From a virus: a stretch of DNA of 61,832 nt. Below are positions 1 to 7,273 of the stretch, piece by piece. Position 1 is the stretch's first letter, and each line of letters starts with the position of its first letter. The DNA is taken from the IMG/VR virus record IMGVR_UViG_3300031963_000148, positions 1 to 61,832 of that record; one strand, 5' to 3'. The notes beneath the pieces are model-generated. The model saw nothing but the letters and a program-made list of their open reading frames with translations, did not search any database and was not told the DNA's origin. The position numbers were made by a program, and so were the translations under genes.

Positions 1-167
1 GATTGGGCTTTGCTGGTCTTTACAATCATTCTTATGAACCAAATGCGGATTGGAAGAGAGACCATGTAAATATGATTATGGAGCATTTTGCTATTAAGGA
101 TATTGCTGCTGGAGAAGAGATAGTAATTAACTATGGTGAAGAAAATATTTGCTTTGATGTTAAATAG
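1..167 (+). CDS. SET-domain protein, C-terminal end only (5' cut by window edge)
   Basis: The open frame enters from the left edge (reading from base 3) and ends at TAG. The 54 visible residues carry both C-terminal SET signatures: NHSYEPNADW (the NHSxxPN motif of the AdoMet/lysine pocket) and, about 20 residues later, DIAAGEEIVINYGEE (the GEExxxxYG motif with the catalytic Tyr). SET proteins move a methyl group from AdoMet to protein lysines. The N-terminal half is outside the window, so length, start and target cannot be judged. SET domains are unusual in phages. The fold is well supported; the substrate (phage or host protein) is unknown. Confidence 0.8.
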   Translation, partial: LGFAGLYNHSYEPNADWKRDHVNMIMEHFAIKDIAAGEEIVINYGEENICFDVK

Positions 168-189
168 TAGTAGAATTAAATAAACCGCC

Positions 190-378
190 ATGGTTGCTCT
201 GTTTCTTACAACAACCATATCATGCTATGATGCATTTTCTATTATTGGTAGACTAAGTAGAGTAGTTGGTTTAACAAATCAACAAAGAATAGAAATCGTT
301 CAAGTTATTAAGCAATCAATTCCAACTTGTCCTCTAATCATAAAACCAAATGACACAAAAAGAACTTCAGGCACTTGA
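190..378 (+). CDS. small protein with hydrophobic N-terminus
   Basis: 62 residues. The start MVALFLTTTISC resembles a short signal or anchor segment, followed by an amphipathic part (QQRIEIVQVIKQ) and a short basic tail. I associate this layout with a small conserved cyanophage protein of unknown function. Its end overlaps the next gene by 29 nt in another frame. No Shine-Dalgarno sequence is evident. Function unknown. Confidence 0.55.
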   Translation: MVALFLTTTISCYDAFSIIGRLSRVVGLTNQQRIEIVQVIKQSIPTCPLIIKPNDTKRTSGT

Positions 379-520
379 TTTGATGTTGGAAGATTTGCAA
401 ACAAATCACCCAGAAATTAGGACGATTGCCAAAAAGTTACAATGTGAAAAAGAACTTGAAGCATTGAAAGTGAATATTCTCGAATATCTTTATGATTTGA
501 AAGCTTATCATAATCCATAA
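350..520 (+). CDS. small helical protein, unknown function
   Basis: 56 residues, MTQKELQALD at the start. Leu/Glu/Lys-rich with heptad-like spacing, so probably one long helix or coiled coil. It begins inside the end of the upstream gene and is followed after 1 nt by the next ATG, consistent with a translationally coupled operon. No known domain seen. Confidence 0.6.
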   Translation: MTQKELQALDLMLEDLQTNHPEIRTIAKKLQCEKELEALKVNILEYLYDLKAYHNP

Positions 521-521
521 A

Positions 522-761
522 ATGAATTCAACATACATTTACTTTATTATTTTCTTTTGTGTTGCTTATCTGATTATTACAGACCAATCAGTAGCAAGGG
601 CATTTTATATGCTTACTCAACTGGCAAGAGTACAATACGAAAAGACAAAGTGGTGGATTCTTCATAATCCTGCAAACCCTATTGTGAAGTATTTGATGTG
701 GAGACGCTCATATAAACTTGCAAAGGAATTGATGGATGAGTTAGAATCGAGAAATAAATAA
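522..761 (+). CDS. single-pass membrane protein
   Basis: 79 residues. Residues 5-20 (YIYFIIFFCVAYLII) form one transmembrane helix. The rest is a charged, Trp/Tyr-rich tail with basic clusters (MWRRSYK) and an acidic helical end. An N-terminal anchor with a soluble tail is likely. It starts 1 nt after the previous stop. Function unknown. Confidence 0.65.
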   Translation: MNSTYIYFIIFFCVAYLIITDQSVARAFYMLTQLARVQYEKTKWWILHNPANPIVKYLMWRRSYKLAKELMDELESRNK

Positions 762-781
762 TCATTATCTGAATAATACAT

Positions 782-1099
782 ATGCTCTCCACTCAGTACA
801 GACTTCGCGTTGAAGCAATCTGCGAAAAAATTGTAAAAGGAGAAACCGTAGAATTAAGTGAGATGATTTGGGTAGAAAAGTTGTCAAAAGCAAATCGTTC
901 TGCAGCAACACTTTTAAGGCAAGCAAGACGCCGTGCTGCTAATCCTAATATGCAGGAAGGTAGTCTAGACGATTTTATGAATGCTCTTGATTTGGGAGAT
1001 CCAGATCCATCAAATCATCGCACAGGATTTAATGGTGCTGATGATATTATTGATTTCTTTACAGGTGACAAACCAGATGACTGGAGACAACGTGACTAG
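782..1099 (+). CDS. conserved cyanophage-type protein, unknown function
   Basis: 105 residues: a helical N-terminal part with a basic patch (RQARRRA, about residues 46-52), then an acidic C-terminal part with short motifs (GDPDPSNHRTGF) and the end DDWRQRD. I associate this pattern with a protein found widely in T4-like cyanophages. Size and mixed charge would also suit a small transcription accessory factor such as gp33, but I see nothing decisive for that. Confidence 0.7.
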   Translation: MLSTQYRLRVEAICEKIVKGETVELSEMIWVEKLSKANRSAATLLRQARRRAANPNMQEGSLDDFMNALDLGDPDPSNHRTGFNGADDIIDFFTGDKPDDWRQRD

Positions 1100-1122
1100 A
1101 TAATGTAAGCCTCTTAAAAGGT

Positions 1123-1596
1123 ATGACTGGAATAAAAATCCAACCGAATACAATGGTTTTAGTATTAAATTCTTCTTTTGAACCACTCAATCTTACGAGT
1201 TGGAAAAGAGCAATCGTATTACTACTTAAAGAAAAAGCACAAGTTCTATCAAATCGGGTAATTCGCCTTCTTGATTATGTAAAGGTTCCTTTGTCCAAAA
1301 TTGTCGCTCAAAAACCATCAAGGGCAATGATTTATAAAAGAGATAATCATACCTGCCAATATTGTGGTTCAACAAAAAAACTTACAATCGACCACGTAAT
1401 TCCAAAATGTCGTGGCGGTCAAGACACTTGGGAAAATCTTGTAGTCGCTTGTAGTTCTTGTAATACTAAGAAAGGTCATACTTTGTTAGAGCAAACTGGT
1501 ATGAAACTTGCAAGAAAACCAAGACCTCCTTACAACAAAATGCAATTTATCTTGAGCAATACTTCCATTCAAGAGTGGAGAGAATATACATTCTAA
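1123..1596 (+). CDS. HNH endonuclease
   Basis: 157 residues. Residues 78-81 CxxC, 90-91 DH, 105 N and 110-113 CxxC give the HNH/zinc layout typical of McrA-like and cyanobacterial HNH proteins, which nick or cut DNA with one metal ion. The N-terminal part (VLNSSFEPLNLTSWKRA) is the usual companion segment of the cyanobacterial type. The start is preceded by AAAAGGT. It may be a free-standing homing nuclease or a packaging/replication nuclease; target unknown. A sigma70-like promoter follows the gene. Confidence 0.9.
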   Translation: MTGIKIQPNTMVLVLNSSFEPLNLTSWKRAIVLLLKEKAQVLSNRVIRLLDYVKVPLSKIVAQKPSRAMIYKRDNHTCQYCGSTKKLTIDHVIPKCRGGQDTWENLVVACSSCNTKKGHTLLEQTGMKLARKPRPPYNKMQFILSNTSIQEWREYTF

Positions 1597-1617
1597 GTAT
1601 AGTTATGTTAAGAATTC

Positions 1618-1646
1618 CTGACAAATCACATAGATAGTGGTAGAAT
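1618..1646 (+). promoter_or_regulatory. sigma70-like promoter
   Basis: CTGACA, 17-bp spacer, TAGAAT. It lies between the HNH gene and the next small gene, pointing rightward. Start of transcription is expected near 1653. Confidence 0.55.
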
Positions 1647-1710
1647 AGTAAGGTCATAAAAATGAACTGAAAATTATTTGTTATGATATTCTTTGTGCGT
1701 GGAGGACATT

Positions 1711-1884
1711 ATGCACAATTTAATTTCGTTTAATCAACTTTCGGGTTGGCAACATCTTGAAAAAACTATTGATGAGTTTAAAGAAAAACAAGATTTGATG
1801 AATGATTATTTTGAATGTCTAACTGAATGTGATGAAAATAGTCAAAGTTGTAGGCGAATATGTAGAAAACTTTTAACAACATAG
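1711..1884 (+). CDS. small conserved cyanophage-type protein
   Basis: 57 residues starting MHNLISFNQLSGW, with four Cys in the second half (FECLTECDENSQSCRRIC), possibly metal-binding or disulfide-forming. The start was chosen because a strong GGAGG lies 5 nt before the ATG; a longer frame from a TTG at 1693 would begin inside that leader. It is served by the promoter just upstream. Function unknown. Confidence 0.7.
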   Translation: MHNLISFNQLSGWQHLEKTIDEFKEKQDLMNDYFECLTECDENSQSCRRICRKLLTT

Positions 1885-1911
1885 ACCAGTTTAAAAACCG
1901 TCCACTCACCC

Positions 1912-1940
1912 TTGACTTTCGCGGTCAGGGGTTTTATAGT
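1912..1940 (+). promoter_or_regulatory. sigma70-like promoter
   Basis: TTGACT, 17-bp spacer, TATAGT. It follows a gene end and precedes the gene at 1963 by 22 nt, so transcription should start near 1947 and give a short leader. A TTG-started frame running through this sequence is therefore not the true start. Confidence 0.7.
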
Positions 1941-1962
1941 AGGCTCATACAAGTCAAGAGCA

Positions 1963-2529
1963 ATGACCTACAAAGCACGTCTCAAAGTTTCTTTCGACAC
2001 AGAATGGACTCCTAGTTATATTGGGTCTGGAATCTATGATGATGAAACTCTTCCTGAGGAACATTATACCTTTGAGATTCCTTGTGAAGATATTAACAGC
2101 ATTCAACTCTTTCGTTTCTTTGGAAATATTGCCCGCACGATGGGACATAATGAAATCGGTATTATGAAAGGTGCTTGTTCGCTTGCATTTAATGATATGC
2201 GTAGTGAAGAGGATATGCGTAAGGTTGCTGAAGAGTATGAGATGAAACTGTCAGAGGATTATGCAAAAGAGTTTCGTAAGTTGGGGGATGAGATTTATGA
2301 TCTGAAAGCAAAACTCTCACGCTGTCAGCAACCTGATAATCCAGACTATACTGAAGAAGAAATGGAAGCAATGACGGCAGAGCAGCATAAGGAATGGAAT
2401 GGTATTGTTCCTGGTAGTAATGCTGCTGTAATGATGGGTTGTAAGTGTCCTGTAATGGATAATGAAGATATGCCCGATGGCCGTAAGTGGGTAAATGGTG
2501 ATTGTCCTCTGCACGGTAAAGCAAAATGA
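1963..2529 (+). CDS. protein with C-terminal Cys/His cluster, unknown function
   Basis: 188 residues, starting MTYKARLKVSF just downstream of a good promoter. The N-terminal part is beta-like, the middle is a charged helix, and the last 30 residues carry GCKCPVMDN and GDCPLHG, a probable metal-binding cluster that I know from other phage hypothetical proteins. It heads a run of overlapping small genes (next ATG overlaps its stop as ATGA). Confidence 0.7.
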   Translation: MTYKARLKVSFDTEWTPSYIGSGIYDDETLPEEHYTFEIPCEDINSIQLFRFFGNIARTMGHNEIGIMKGACSLAFNDMRSEEDMRKVAEEYEMKLSEDYAKEFRKLGDEIYDLKAKLSRCQQPDNPDYTEEEMEAMTAEQHKEWNGIVPGSNAAVMMGCKCPVMDNEDMPDGRKWVNGDCPLHGKAK

Positions 2530-2720
2530 AACCAAATACCTATGTTATAATGGTACGAGCAGTGGAAGAGGGTGCCTTGATGGGTTATCGTATAGCATTC
2601 AAGCACACTGAAACACCCACAGAAGACGCAATAGTTCAATCAATCGTTGATAATGTAATGCTTTCTGTGAGTGAGGTTTTTGTATTTCAGGAACAATCTA
2701 CGGGGGATAGTTATAAATGA
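2526..2720 (+). CDS. small protein, unknown function
   Basis: 64 residues starting MKPNTYVIMVRAVEEG. Begins in an ATGA overlap with the previous stop and ends in another, so translation is coupled on both sides. Alternating beta and helix pattern; no motif recognised. Confidence 0.6.
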   Translation: MKPNTYVIMVRAVEEGALMGYRIAFKHTETPTEDAIVQSIVDNVMLSVSEVFVFQEQSTGDSYK

Positions 2721-2911
2721 CTACACGAGCACAAGAGTTTATGAATGCAGTATGGGAGCATCGGAATAATGGTGCTGATACTGAAGAGAAACTTGTAGCA
2801 GCAATTCTTTTTATTGCTGCAGAAAATATTCAGTTTTATAACGCACAAGATGGTAGAATTGTTTTGGATAAAAACGATATGATTCAACTTGCAGAGGAAT
2901 TAAATCAATGA
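2717..2911 (+). CDS. small protein, unknown function
   Basis: 64 residues starting MTTRAQEFMNAVWEHR, mostly helical and acidic. ATGA overlaps on both sides. No domain recognised. Confidence 0.6.
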   Translation: MTTRAQEFMNAVWEHRNNGADTEEKLVAAILFIAAENIQFYNAQDGRIVLDKNDMIQLAEELNQ

Positions 2912-3183
2912 AACTAATTCAGTTCGGTATAAGAAATGACTATGGTAAAGAGTATTATATGACTCTTCTTACCACAAAACGATACTCACTTCTTCAACTT
3001 GCTTTTGATTATGGTGAGTATGGTAACTGGATTGAATGGCCTTATTTTCAAATGAGTATGGGATATGGTAGGTTATTCTCCTTTCTATTCTCTATTGGAC
3101 GAGTAGGTTTTACTTTTGATATTGCTGGTCGTAACTGGCGTGATGAGTTGTTTTATGTTCAACCTGAAGAGGTAAAAAGTTGA
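2908..3183 (+). CDS. small aromatic-rich protein, unknown function
   Basis: 91 residues starting MKLIQFGIRNDYGKEYY. Rich in Phe, Tyr and Gly, with a beta-like pattern in the first 40 residues and a hydrophobic stretch (LFSFLFSIGRVGF, about 58-70) too short and polar at its ends to be a clear membrane helix. Coupled to both neighbours by overlaps. Confidence 0.6.
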   Translation: MKLIQFGIRNDYGKEYYMTLLTTKRYSLLQLAFDYGEYGNWIEWPYFQMSMGYGRLFSFLFSIGRVGFTFDIAGRNWRDELFYVQPEEVKS

Positions 3184-3428
3184 TGAAAATCCCACTCAAA
3201 GCAATCACAGTCACATACACAAGAACTCTCACAGTTACTCCTACAAAAGAAATGTTTGATGACTGGGAGGATTATCCAGACCAAGAAGCATTTGAGAGTT
3301 TAGTGCTTAATGAATTGTTTGATAAAATCCATTATGAGATGGGAGGACCAGCAAATCCTATGCCTTACACTAATGTAGAACAGTTTGAAGATGTTGAGAT
3401 TGACTGGGAGGGTGAAGAAGCACTATGA
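3183..3428 (+). CDS. small acidic protein, unknown function
   Basis: 81 residues starting MKIPLKAITVTYTR. The ATG shares one base with the previous TGA; an overlapping TTG one codon upstream is less likely. Beta-like N-terminus, then a strongly acidic part. Not recognised. Confidence 0.6.
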   Translation: MKIPLKAITVTYTRTLTVTPTKEMFDDWEDYPDQEAFESLVLNELFDKIHYEMGGPANPMPYTNVEQFEDVEIDWEGEEAL

Positions 3429-3547
3429 AACTTCCATATGTGCTAAAATCGTGGTATTATCATATCACAGGATACTGGGAGAAGAAACTACCACATCTTC
3501 CTGGTGCTAATTCTAAACAATTTTGGAACATCATTAACGGTAATTGA
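3425..3547 (+). CDS. very small aromatic protein
   Basis: 40 residues, MKLPYVLKSWYYHITGYW at the start, ending IINGN. Starts in an ATGA overlap. Rich in Tyr and Trp. Too short for domain assignment; kept because it fills the coupling between its neighbours exactly. Confidence 0.5.
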   Translation: MKLPYVLKSWYYHITGYWEKKLPHLPGANSKQFWNIINGN

Positions 3548-3549
3548 TT

Positions 3550-3657
3550 ATGATTGACCCAGAAAAACCAGAATGGCCACTACCAATAGGACTTGTTCTT
3601 ATTATGATTATTTCTCTTATTCTTGCTTTAACAGGAAATCTACCAGACGGAGTTTGA
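3550..3657 (+). CDS. 35-residue single-pass membrane peptide
   Basis: A short polar head (MIDPEKPEWPL), then one hydrophobic helix (IGLVLIMIISLILALTG), then a short tail. Starts 2 nt after the previous stop. Tiny membrane peptides of this kind are common in T4-like phages; function unknown. Confidence 0.55.
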   Translation: MIDPEKPEWPLPIGLVLIMIISLILALTGNLPDGV

Positions 3658-3659
3658 CT

Positions 3660-3845
3660 ATGGTTGAAAAAGTAAAGTTTGTATCAGTCACCCGTGTGAT
3701 TGATGACCGCAAAGGTATTCATTATCTTGATGCTGTTGATGTGGATGGACATCACTGGTATGCCGAGATGGATAACAAGCAAGAGAAATGGTTAGTGTAT
3801 TCTAAACTCTGGACCCGAGACCCTCAACAACCTTATGATATATGA
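3660..3845 (+). CDS. small protein, unknown function
   Basis: 61 residues starting MVEKVKFVSVTRVIDDR, with the beta-like sequence continuing through DAVDVDGHHWYAEMD. The ATG 2 nt after the previous stop was chosen over an upstream in-frame codon that would overlap the membrane peptide gene extensively. Confidence 0.55.
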   Translation: MVEKVKFVSVTRVIDDRKGIHYLDAVDVDGHHWYAEMDNKQEKWLVYSKLWTRDPQQPYDI

Positions 3846-4054
3846 AGAACTATCGCATCAAAAAAGTAACAGACGGACACTCAACCAGATACTACCCACA
3901 ACACAAAAGATTTGGATTGTTCTGGTATAATATATTTGTAGACGAATATAGGGATGGTGATTATTCTACATTTGAAGAAGCACAGTGGCACCTTTGTAAC
4001 TTTTTGAGAGAACCTGTGGTAGAATACCTTGACTTTGAATGTGGGGAAAACTGA
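3842..4054 (+). CDS. small protein, paralog of the gene at 4281
   Basis: 70 residues. Shares its layout with the 66-residue protein two genes on: a YRI start, an aromatic middle (FGLFWYNIFVDEY), then a helix with FEEAQ and an end of the form EPVVEYL. Probably one domain duplicated locally. ATGA overlap with the upstream gene; function unknown. Confidence 0.6.
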   Translation: MKNYRIKKVTDGHSTRYYPQHKRFGLFWYNIFVDEYRDGDYSTFEEAQWHLCNFLREPVVEYLDFECGEN

Positions 4055-4281
4055 TGACTGAACTTCTTTTATGTAAGGATTGTAAGTGGTATCGCAAGGA
4101 TTGGGTTTCCCATATTCTCAATGGAACTCATCATTATGATACTTGTGCCTCTCCAAATACAACACAAAATCCTGTGACTGGTAATGAAAATAGGTTTTGT
4201 GATATGTTGAGAGCAGAACGATGGAAAGAACTTGATTATTCTTGTGGTCCAGAGGGTCGTTATTGGGAGGCACGGAAATAA
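4054..4281 (+). CDS. small zinc-ribbon-like protein
   Basis: 75 residues with CKDCKW at residues 7-12 and further Cys at CASP, FCDM and SCGPEG, a spacing typical of small phage zinc-binding proteins that end in a GRYWEAR-like motif. Start chosen at the TGATG overlap with the previous stop. It sits between two paralogous small genes. Binding partner unknown. Confidence 0.65.
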   Translation: MTELLLCKDCKWYRKDWVSHILNGTHHYDTCASPNTTQNPVTGNENRFCDMLRAERWKELDYSCGPEGRYWEARK

Positions 4282-4481
4282 TGAAAGTTTATGATTACCG
4301 AATTGTAGAAGACCTCAATTTGAAAACTTTGAAACCTTATTTTTATATTCAATATTATCATCTTACTGAAAAAAAGTATTATCCCTACTCAAATGATACA
4401 TTCCAAACACTTGAAGAAGCACAAGAAGCAATACGACTACTGAGAAAATACAACGAACCTGTATATCATTATGTGGAGTGA
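4281..4481 (+). CDS. small protein, paralog of the gene at 3842
   Basis: 66 residues with YRIVEDLN, an aromatic beta segment, FQTLEEAQEAIRLL and an EPVYHYVE end, matching the protein at 3842 in order. TAATG overlap with the zinc-ribbon gene. Function unknown; a local duplication around a zinc-ribbon gene is the visible history. Confidence 0.6.
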   Translation: MKVYDYRIVEDLNLKTLKPYFYIQYYHLTEKKYYPYSNDTFQTLEEAQEAIRLLRKYNEPVYHYVE

Positions 4482-4484
4482 GAA

Positions 4485-4688
4485 ATGACTGAAGAATTGT
4501 ATAAAACACAATACCCAGCAGTTAAAATTGGCAATCCAAAATTATCTAACTGGACTTGCTATATGTTCGGCAATCGTCCTGGTGGTGTTGGAATAATGTA
4601 TACTCCAGAAGAAGGAAGAGTGCCTAATAGGTTTGTGAGGTTTATGATGAAGATTTGTTTTGATTGTAAATGGGTGAAGAATGACTGA
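4485..4688 (+). CDS. small protein, unknown function
   Basis: 67 residues starting MTEELYKTQYPAVKIG. Gly/Pro-rich middle and a CFDCKW motif near the end that echoes the CKDCKW of the gene at 4054, so a fragment of, or relative to, that zinc domain is possible. Overlaps the next start by 8 nt. Confidence 0.5.
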   Translation: MTEELYKTQYPAVKIGNPKLSNWTCYMFGNRPGGVGIMYTPEEGRVPNRFVRFMMKICFDCKWVKND

Positions 4689-5346
4689 AATTGAAGAAGT
4701 AAAAGCACAAATCAAAATGCTTGAAAAGAAACTCTCATTCTTGGAGGAACTGGAAAAAACAAAATCACCAGTAGAAGAAGCATTTAAGGATAATTATGGG
4801 GTTTATCCAAATGAACTGAAAACTACTGATGATTTCAATTGCTGGAAATCTTTTAAGAGAGGTTATAATGCTGCACAAGAGGATTATAAGGTAGGAGAGT
4901 ATCAAGAAGAACAAAAATGGGATGCTGTCCGTGAGAGTGTGAAATGGTGTGAGGAAAATCCCGATAAAGACCCATTAGATTGGTTGAAACCACAAACACC
5001 AGAAGAAACAGAAAGAGGAATGAGGACAGCATTTAGAGAGGCACAACAAACAGAAAAGTGGAAAGAACTTCAAAGAAAGATTGATGAAGAAGATAATGAT
5101 AAGAACTTCAAGAACTCTCTTGACCTTATCAAAGAATGGGGAGAGAAGAACAAACCACTCACTCTAAAAGAACTCCTGTGGGAATGGTGGGAGGACATTT
5201 TTACTGTTGATAGTGATTTAGATGCTGATGCTTCTATTGATGTTCTTGTAGATAGGATTGCTAAAGAGTTTATTCCACCTTCAAGTGATAGAAACAGTTA
5301 TGAGTGGGAAAAGTGTTTGAAAATGATGAGAGGTAATTTGAGGTAG
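4681..5346 (+). CDS. charged coiled-coil protein, unknown function
   Basis: 221 residues. The first 30 form a clear coiled coil (EVKAQIKMLEKKLSFLEE); the rest is acidic and Trp-rich with several helices and a DPLDWLKPQTPEE segment. Last gene before a terminator. No catalytic motif recognised. Confidence 0.6.
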   Translation: MTEIEEVKAQIKMLEKKLSFLEELEKTKSPVEEAFKDNYGVYPNELKTTDDFNCWKSFKRGYNAAQEDYKVGEYQEEQKWDAVRESVKWCEENPDKDPLDWLKPQTPEETERGMRTAFREAQQTEKWKELQRKIDEEDNDKNFKNSLDLIKEWGEKNKPLTLKELLWEWWEDIFTVDSDLDADASIDVLVDRIAKEFIPPSSDRNSYEWEKCLKMMRGNLR

Positions 5347-5353
5347 ATAAATA
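5346..5353 (+). promoter_or_regulatory. T4-type late promoter-like octamer
   Basis: GATAAATA at the very end of the preceding gene. One mismatch from the T4 late consensus TATAAATA. A terminator follows within 40 nt, so any transcript from here would be short; weak case. Confidence 0.25.
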
Positions 5354-5386
5354 ATAGTGCCTGTAGGTCGCATTATAGGTAGAGAG

Positions 5387-5406
5387 GGAGCAGAAATGCT
5401 CCTTTT
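5387..5406 (+). terminator. rho-independent terminator
   Basis: GGAGCA, GAAA loop, TGCTCC, then TTTTCTT. Ends the operon that starts near 1947. Confidence 0.8.
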
Positions 5407-5410
5407 CTTG

Positions 5411-5418
5411 TATAAATA
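5411..5418 (+). promoter_or_regulatory. T4-type late promoter
   Basis: TATAAATA, an exact match to the T4 late octamer, 25 nt before the nuclease gene and just after a terminator. Confidence 0.6.
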
Positions 5419-5443
5419 GTATTGCGACCTATAGAGTAGAACT

Positions 5444-6229
5444 ATGACTTCACAAAGTCCAAGAATATACTTGTATAAAATTACCTTTGAAGAAGTTCCA
5501 TATTACTATTATGGAATTCATAAGGAAAAAGCATTTGGTGAAGAGTATTGGGGTTCTCCAAAAACAAACAAGTGGTGTTGGGAACTTTATACTCCAAAGA
5601 AACAAATACTTCAACTTTTTGACTTTACAGATGAAGGGTGGTTGGAAGCAAAAAGAGTTGAGACAAAAGTAATAAAACCATTTCTCAATATGGATAAATG
5701 GTGTCTAAATGAAAATTGTGGTGGAATTGTTTCGTTAGAAGTTTTGAGAGGAAGTGGTAATAAATGTTATGAACTTGGATTGGGAGTTCATTCATTAACC
5801 AAAGAGCAAAGAAGTGAAAATGGTAAAAGAACTGGTAAAATTTATGGAAAAATTGGAGGTAGAAGAGCATATGAACTTGGAGTTGGTGCCCACGGAAGAA
5901 CAAGAGAAAAAATGAGTGAAGATGGTAAAATAGGTGGTAAAATTACATATGAAAATAAAATAGGAATACACGGAAGAACCAAAGAAGAAATGATTGAAAG
6001 TGGAAGGAAATGTGGATATAGAACTTATGAACTCGGTATTGGTATTCACGGGCAAAGTAAAGAACAAATGACTGAAAATGGTAGAAAGGGTGGTAAAATT
6101 GGAGGTAAAAATGTAGCATCACAAAAATGGTTGTGTTTAGAAACAGGTCATATTACTAATGCTGGGGCACTTACTAACTATCAAAGAAACAGAGGTATAG
6201 ACACTTCCAAGAGAAAAAGAATATCATAA
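5444..6229 (+). CDS. GIY-YIG-type homing endonuclease with NUMOD3-like repeats
   Basis: 261 residues. Residues 8-100 have the phage variant of the GIY-YIG nuclease core: YLYKITF, YYYGIH (21-26), YWGSPKTNKW (35-44) and an acidic EAKRVETK segment (68-75) holding the likely catalytic Glu. Residues 114-219 hold four copies of a Gly/His motif (GxHGxTKExxxExGRKGG) like NUMOD3 DNA-binding helices. A C-terminal module (KWLCLETGHITNAG, then YQRNRGIDTSKRKR) is another DNA-reading unit. Its own late promoter, upstream terminator and flanking inverted repeat mark it as an autonomous insertion. Target site unknown. Confidence 0.8.
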   Translation: MTSQSPRIYLYKITFEEVPYYYYGIHKEKAFGEEYWGSPKTNKWCWELYTPKKQILQLFDFTDEGWLEAKRVETKVIKPFLNMDKWCLNENCGGIVSLEVLRGSGNKCYELGLGVHSLTKEQRSENGKRTGKIYGKIGGRRAYELGVGAHGRTREKMSEDGKIGGKITYENKIGIHGRTKEEMIESGRKCGYRTYELGIGIHGQSKEQMTENGRKGGKIGGKNVASQKWLCLETGHITNAGALTNYQRNRGIDTSKRKRIS

Positions 6230-6258
6230 GGACACTTCGCAAACTGGAACAAGGGCAC

Positions 6259-6287
6259 TTGAACTCTGTGCCCTGATGCCTTATAAT
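6259..6287 (+). promoter_or_regulatory. strong sigma70-like promoter
   Basis: TTGAAC, 17-bp spacer, TATAAT, 24 nt before the next ATG. It restarts transcription after the nuclease gene. Confidence 0.75.
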
Positions 6288-6310
6288 ACTCTCATACACA
6301 CAGAAACCTG

Positions 6311-6634
6311 ATGACTGCCTTCACATACAAAGGATATGGTAGAATTTACACCAATCCCGAAAACATAGAAGAAGTTGAAACCATTATCAAAGAACTTAGT
6401 GAGTTTGAATGGAGTTATTATCCTGAAGGACTTGTAGTATCTTGGGACAGGTATCCAAATGTAGAGTATGTTGGGAAATTTGAACTTGATGAAAATAAGT
6501 TCAAAGAAATCTGTAAAGAACGAAACATTCCTGTTTTTGTCTTTGATGCTGGTGAGGATTATAATACTTTTGGGTATTGTAAAACTTTGAATAAAGAAGA
6601 AATCAAAGAACTTTCTTATGGGAACTTACGATAA
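6311..6634 (+). CDS. protein of unknown function, operon head
   Basis: 107 residues starting MTAFTYKGYGRIYTN, alpha/beta-like with acidic helices and the end SYGNLR. The gene at 4681 also ends in GNLR, which may be chance. First gene behind a strong promoter; its stop overlaps the next ATG (TAATG). Confidence 0.6.
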   Translation: MTAFTYKGYGRIYTNPENIEEVETIIKELSEFEWSYYPEGLVVSWDRYPNVEYVGKFELDENKFKEICKERNIPVFVFDAGEDYNTFGYCKTLNKEEIKELSYGNLR

Positions 6635-6828
6635 TGCCTTTCTTTCCTGACTGCTATGATGAGTGGGGACTTTATAAGTTTACCTATGATGGAGACCACA
6701 AGATGTATGAAATGCTATTTGAGGGTACTGAAGAAGAGTGTCGTCAATATGCTTATGAGAATTATACTGATAAACAGCAAACTGATATGTGTTTGATGGA
6801 TTGGGAAGCAAGGGAGTGGAGTGTATGA
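6634..6828 (+). CDS. small acidic protein, unknown function
   Basis: 64 residues, MPFFPDCYDEWGLYKF at the start. A motif DHKMYEMLFEGTEEEC suggests a small alpha/beta fold. Overlaps on both sides. Not recognised. Confidence 0.55.
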   Translation: MPFFPDCYDEWGLYKFTYDGDHKMYEMLFEGTEEECRQYAYENYTDKQQTDMCLMDWEAREWSV

Positions 6829-7007
6829 CTGAACGCAATTTTACCAAAGAACTCCTATACACATGCTATGCTGATATGGAGAATGGAGATGATGTTGAGA
6901 GTATTGACTATCGTTCTCTAATTCACATTATCACCGAATTGTGTGATAGAATAGAGCAGTTGGAAAAGGACAACGAACTCCTGAAATCTTATGCTTGGGA
7001 ACAATGA
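6825..7007 (+). CDS. small coiled-coil protein
   Basis: 60 residues starting MTERNFTKELLYTCYAD, ending in a heptad-rich helix (ITELCDRIEQLEKDNELL). ATGA start chosen over an upstream frame extension inside the previous gene. Resembles small phage dimeric helix proteins; function unknown. Confidence 0.6.
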   Translation: MTERNFTKELLYTCYADMENGDDVESIDYRSLIHIITELCDRIEQLEKDNELLKSYAWEQ

Positions 7008-7273
7008 CTCTTGAAGAAATCCTAGAAGAATACGGACAGGAAGTATTAGACATCTACTACGAACTCTTCCCAGATAAAGACATTACAAAGTTTGGTGATA
7101 GGTTCTGTGGACCTGTTGGTGAATATTCTGATTTTGTGTTAGACTGCTACTACTCAACTGGTAGTGATGAACTTGATGAAACAATTGAGTCATTTGAGAG
7201 TGGAGTCTTTCAAGAGTATTACTACTACGATCATAAAACCTCAACCGCATTCGTATTTTATAATGAACGATGA
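7004..7273 (+). CDS. small acidic protein, unknown function
   Basis: 89 residues starting MTLEEILEEYGQEVLD; aromatic and acidic, with a Tyr cluster (QEYYYYDHK). ATGA overlap upstream; the next gene begins inside its 3' end. Confidence 0.55.
   Translation: MTLEEILEEYGQEVLDIYYELFPDKDITKFGDRFCGPVGEYSDFVLDCYYSTGSDELDETIESFESGVFQEYYYYDHKTSTAFVFYNER

Larger units (their letters stand above)
5364..5431. repeat. inverted repeat enclosing terminator and late promoter
   Basis: TAGGTCGCA at 5364-5372 is exactly complementary to TGCGACCTA at 5423-5431; the match extends outward with one mismatch. The 50 bp between the arms contain the terminator hairpin and the late promoter octamer, directly in front of the GIY-YIG-type gene. 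Confidence 0.6.
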
